Of a stretch of 64,000 nucleotides of DNA, positions 61,240 to 64,000 are shown piece after piece. The stretch covers positions 1,178,001 to 1,242,000 of the forward strand of contig NZ_JAEDOX010000001.1 of NCBI RefSeq assembly GCF_017872555.1, read 5' to 3'. The position numbers were made by a program, and so were the translations under genes. The notes under the pieces are model-generated. The model had not been told where the DNA came from. It saw nothing but the letters and a program-made list of their open reading frames with translations, and ran no database searches. Positions within the stretch are counted from its first letter, which is position 1; each line of letters starts with the position of its first letter. Origin of the DNA: Ruegeria sp. HKCCSA071 (GTDB lineage Bacteria > Pseudomonadota > Alphaproteobacteria > Rhodobacterales > Rhodobacteraceae).

Positions 61240-62178
61240 TTATTCTTTTAGCGGATCACCGACCCGCATGATTTCCCACTCTAGCGTGATGCCGCTTGTT
61301 TCGTAAACCTTTTTTCGCACCTCTTCGCCCAGACCTTCGAGGTCATCAGCGGTGGCGGTGCCGGTATTGATCAGGAAGTTCGAGTGTTTCGGGCTCATCT
61401 GTGCCCCGCCGCGTGTCGCGCCGCGCATTCCGGCATCGTCGATCACTTTCCACGCCTTGAGGTCATGCACGTCATCAGCCTGCCCGGTCGAGGAAAAACC
61501 GGCCGGGTTGCGGAAGGTCGATCCGGCGCTGCGGTCCTTGGTGGGCTGGGTTTCGTCACGCTTTTTCAGTTGCGCTTCCATTCGGGCGTGAAGGTCATCG
61601 GGATCGCCGGACGGGCCTTCGAACGTGGCCGAAATCAGAACGGCACCTTCGGGCAGGTCGGACTGACGATAGCGAAAGTTCAGATCCTCGGGCGTCAGGT
61701 CCCGCAGGTCGCCCTGCCGGGTGACAATGGTGGCCTTGCGCAGCACATCCGCCGTGTAGCTGCCATAACAGCCCGCATTCATCCGCACCGCGCCCCCGAT
61801 CGAGCCGGGGATGGTGCGCAGAAAGGTCAGGTCCACACCCGCATCCGCCGCCTTGCGCGCAACATGCGCGTCCAGCGCCGCCGCGCCCGCGGTGACGGTG
61901 TTGCCCTCAACCGAGATGGCGTTGAACCCGCGCCCCAGCCGGATCACAACGGCCCGCATGCCGCCATCGCGCACGATGAGGTTCGAGCCGACCCCCATCG
62001 GAAAAACCGGCACAACATCCGGCAGATCGCGCAGGAAGGCCTGCAAGTCTTCGATATCGGCAGGTTGAAACAGGTAATCCGCTGGCCCACCGACGCGGAG
62101 CCATGTGAGGTCAGACAGGTTGCGCGCTTTGGACAGGCGGCCCCGGACGTCGGGAAGTATAGCGGAAAACCGTGTCAT
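61240..62178 (-). CDS. murB: UDP-N-acetylenolpyruvoylglucosamine reductase
   Basis: A 312-residue FAD enzyme completing UDP-N-acetylmuramate synthesis. FAD-site motifs are [27 protein letters not shown] and [15 protein letters not shown]; the catalytic Ser is in [11 protein letters not shown] and the Glu in [13 protein letters not shown], as in type II-like (Bacillus/alphaproteobacterial) MurB. ATG 62178 overlaps the preceding gene's stop (ATGA). Confidence 0.97.
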   Translation of the reverse strand: MTRFSAILPDVRGRLSKARNLSDLTWLRVGGPADYLFQPADIEDLQAFLRDLPDVVPVFPMGVGSNLIVRDGGMRAVVIRLGRGFNAISVEGNTVTAGAAALDAHVARKAADAGVDLTFLRTIPGSIGGAVRMNAGCYGSYTADVLRKATIVTRQGDLRDLTPEDLNFRYRQSDLPEGAVLISATFEGPSGDPDDLHARMEAQLKKRDETQPTKDRSAGSTFRNPAGFSSTGQADDVHDLKAWKVIDDAGMRGATRGGAQMSPKHSNFLINTGTATADDLEGLGEEVRKKVYETSGITLEWEIMRVGDPLKE

Positions 62179-62468
62179 GTAGTCGCGCGCACCGCCAGGC
62201 TGCGCCCACCGACCCCGCCCATGATTGCGGCAAAAAGGAAGGGAAGAACACCGGCAGTCAACCAGACCAGCGGGCCGAACGCTTTGTCCTCTTCACCCGT
62301 TCCGACACCGGCCAGCACGACGATCAGCCCCAGACCAACCGCGGATGTCAGCCCGATCAGCCACAATAGGCTGCGCAGGCCAAGCCAGCGGCCCGCTGTA
62401 AACCCGGCAGCGGCACCCAGAACGAAGGAAACAAGCGGCAGATAGGCAAATGTGGCGATTGTCGCCAT
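62175..62468 (-). CDS. Small membrane protein, unknown function, coupled to murB
   Basis: A 97-residue protein with three hydrophobic segments (about 6-28, 32-54 and 66-88) and little else: [64 protein letters not shown]. It lies between DUF2484 and murB and shares an ATGA overlap with murB. No family is recognised; the setting suggests an envelope-linked role. Confidence 0.75.
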   Translation of the reverse strand: MATIATFAYLPLVSFVLGAAAGFTAGRWLGLRSLLWLIGLTSAVGLGLIVVLAGVGTGEEDKAFGPLVWLTAGVLPFLFAAIMGGVGGRSLAVRATT

Positions 62469-62492
62469 GACAGACCTCCTGAAGTTGGCCGG

Positions 62493-62759
62493 TTATTCTT
62501 TGGCCGCCTTCATGCCCTGCATTTTCACCTTTGTCCAACGGGTCAGATAAATCACCGGCCAGCGCAGCACGGACATGCCCATTGCCAGCACCAGCAGCCC
62601 GATCCAGGGGCCATTTTCATAGGTGACATAGCCGACGATGGGAATGCCCACGATGATCAGGATATAGGCGCGCGTCCAGTGGTTGTCGGTGCTGGGGATC
62701 AGCGCAAGGACGTTGGCGGCAATGCCCCACAGGGCTGCCAGAGCGATAGACCACGTCAT
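62493..62759 (-). CDS. DUF2484 family membrane protein, copy A
   Basis: An 88-residue protein with about three short hydrophobic helices: IALAALWGIAANVLALIPS, AYILIIVGIPIVGYVTYENGPW and LLVLAMGMSVLRWPVIYL, then a basic tail (RWTKVKMQGMKAAKE). It resembles copy B in pattern (AALWxIxA at the N-terminus and the MSxxRxPIxY motif with following W). DUF2484 is a small family known from Rhodobacterales, typically beside murB. ATG 62759 overlaps the end of copy B by 4 bases. Confidence 0.82.
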   Translation of the reverse strand: MTWSIALAALWGIAANVLALIPSTDNHWTRAYILIIVGIPIVGYVTYENGPWIGLLVLAMGMSVLRWPVIYLTRWTKVKMQGMKAAKE

Positions 62760-63004
62760 TCTGCGACCTCGCGCCCTGTCCATTTGCGCCAGTAATACCG
62801 GATGGGGTTGCGAAACATCGACACGAACCCGGCAAATGCCGCGACCGACCAGAACCAGCCGTGGACATATCCAAGCCATACGACCAGCACTGGCGCGCAG
62901 ACCAACAGGACAAACCCCGGCGGGAATTGCAGCCGCATCGGCAACATTGCCACGATGGTGGCGCAGATCACCCATAGCGCTGCAAAGATCATCGAATAGT
63001 CCAT
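62756..63004 (-). CDS. DUF2484 family membrane protein, copy B
   Basis: An 82-residue protein: MIFAALWVICATIVAMLPMR, a Pro-containing loop, FVLLVCAPVLVVWLGYVHGWFWSVAAFAGFV and the conserved MFRNPIRYYWRKW before a short charged end. ATG 63004 (MDYSMIF) is chosen over a start six codons earlier. It follows murC by 75 bases and overlaps copy A by 4. Function unknown; all four genes murC, B, A and the 97-residue gene run into murB. Confidence 0.85.
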   Translation of the reverse strand: MDYSMIFAALWVICATIVAMLPMRLQFPPGFVLLVCAPVLVVWLGYVHGWFWSVAAFAGFVSMFRNPIRYYWRKWTGREVAE

Positions 63005-63079
63005 TCGCCCCTCCGAGGACACGCGACTGTTGCGGTCAGAGTATCACACTTTTAAGTTGTGCGACAAACAAATGACGCG

Positions 63080-64000
63080 TCAAACAGCTTGTTTTCTTTG
63101 CAATCTCTCGGGCAGGCCATTGGCCCAGGCGCTGATCGTACCAGCACCGAGGCAGACGACCATATCGCCGGGACGGGCCTGTTCGCGCACGAGGCGTTCA
63201 AGGTCGTCTTCATCCAGCAGCGCACGGGCGTGGCGGTGGCCGTGACGGATCAGGCCCTGCACCAGATCGTCGCGTGACGCGCCTTCGATCGGGTCTTCGC
63301 CAGCGGCAAAAACCTCGGCAATGGCCACGACATCGGCGTCGTTGAAGCAGGTGCAGAAATCGTCAAACAGGTTGGACAGGCGCGAATAGCGGTGCGGCTG
63401 ATGCACGGCGATCACGCGACCTTCGGTCGCCTGACGGGCGGCCTTGAGAACGGCTGCGATTTCGACGGGGTGGTGGCCGTAATCGTCGATGATGGTGACG
63501 CCATCGATTTCTCCGACCTTTGTAAAGCGACGGTTGACGCCGCCGAAATTGGCCAGCGCGTCGCGGATTTCCGCAGCTTTCATGCCCAGATGACGGGCGA
63601 CGGCAGCGGCGGACAGCGCGTTTGAGACGTTGTGATCGCCGGGCATCGGCAGGGTGCAGCCTTCGATCATCTTGTCTTCGTATTGCAGATGGATGTCGAA
63701 ATGCGCCACGCCGCCTTTGTAGGTCAGGTTCACAGCCCGCACATCCGCCTGCGCGTTGAACCCATAGGTTCGCACACGGCGGTCGGTGATGCGGCCGACA
63801 AGGGCCTGAACCTCGGCATGATCGGTGCAGCAGACGGCCAGACCGTAGAATGGCAGGTTCGAGACGAATTCGTAAAAGCCGTCGCGCAGCCTGTCGAAAT
63901 CACCCCAATGTTCCATATGCTCGGGGTCGATATTGGTGACAATGGCAATGGTTGCGGGCAGGCGGTTGAACGAGCCATCGCTCTCGTCGGCTTCGACCAC
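63080..64000 (-). CDS. murC: UDP-N-acetylmuramate-L-alanine ligase (partial, N-terminus outside window)
   Basis: The last 306 residues of MurC, which adds L-alanine to UDP-MurNAc. The window edge falls just before [33 protein letters not shown], the central ATP/metal region; the substrate motif [16 protein letters not shown] follows, then [32 protein letters not shown] with the C-domain nucleotide contacts and [13 protein letters not shown]. The frame stays open to position 64000 on the minus strand. Confidence 0.97.
   Translation of the reverse strand: MVEADESDGSFNRLPATIAIVTNIDPEHMEHWGDFDRLRDGFYEFVSNLPFYGLAVCCTDHAEVQALVGRITDRRVRTYGFNAQADVRAVNLTYKGGVAHFDIHLQYEDKMIEGCTLPMPGDHNVSNALSAAAVARHLGMKAAEIRDALANFGGVNRRFTKVGEIDGVTIIDDYGHHPVEIAAVLKAARQATEGRVIAVHQPHRYSRLSNLFDDFCTCFNDADVVAIAEVFAAGEDPIEGASRDDLVQGLIRHGHRHARALLDEDDLERLVREQARPGDMVVCLGAGTISAWANGLPERLQRKQAV

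Overview
The window is a GC-rich bacterial chromosome segment from an alphaproteobacterium, most probably a Rhodobacteraceae member of the Roseobacter group. The call rests on several things: the gene order murC - two DUF2484 genes - murB - ddl - ftsQ - ftsA - ftsZ - lpxC - bamD - recN; aerobic cobaltochelatase genes cobS/cobT; a Hint-domain protein of the Roseobacter type; and a recurrent intergenic element ending in a GATATTT...GGCCAGATGAAG-type core. The genus cannot be fixed from this window. No rRNA, tRNA, insertion sequence, prophage or CRISPR array was seen. Coding density is very high and most junctions are short or overlapping.

Layout. 1-4400: end of glmS, a PPOX-fold protein, an AlkD-like protein, a lipoprotein, moaA and waaA. 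4414-15048: an accessory transport/catabolism locus. A dipeptide-type ABC transporter is split around a 285 bp divergent promoter region. A fused double ATPase and four M20 peptidases (three tandem paralogous M20D amidohydrolases and one ArgE-like enzyme) run leftward; the substrate-binding protein and two permeases run rightward. 15056-23715: MFS exporter, DUF3422, VOC protein, pntAB transhydrogenase, an ICMT-like membrane methyltransferase, kynureninase and a TetR regulator. 23744-26522: the TetR gene faces a two-subunit molybdenum hydroxylase (isoquinoline 1-oxidoreductase/aldehyde dehydrogenase type, Tat-exported) across a very clear promoter/operator. 26582-34773: PuuD-like glutamine amidotransferase, glcG-like gene, malate synthase G, pepN and two unknown genes. 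34855-44155: gatB, pepT, DUF4177, cysK, bolA, a J-domain protein, a membrane-anchored NYN/PIN RNase candidate, an unknown gene, a phytase-esterase-like protein and a Hint protein. 44601-51607: cobS, cobT, a long Xaa-Pro aminopeptidase, DUF427 and a ClC channel/antiporter with a CBS-like tail. 51707-64000: the leftward division and cell-wall cluster, read from murC down to recN.

How the genes work together. The right end is the peptidoglycan and division machine (MurC, MurB, Ddl, FtsQ, FtsA, FtsZ) joined to outer-membrane biogenesis (LpxC, BamD; WaaA at the left end belongs to the same lipid A/Kdo pathway). The ABC/M20 locus looks like import of small amide-linked compounds (peptides or N-acyl amino acids) followed by cytoplasmic hydrolysis. 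The most interesting points for follow-up are: the triplicated M20D array tied to its own transporter; the TetR operator palindrome sitting exactly on a consensus -35 box; the repeated 3'-end element oriented the same way relative to four different upstream genes, one copy supplying the stop codon of waaA; uncharacterised small membrane or secreted proteins embedded in the division cluster; a cluster of GANTC sites upstream of ftsZ; and a membrane-anchored NYN/PIN nuclease. Everything functional here is read from sequence motifs and gene context; no database search was run.
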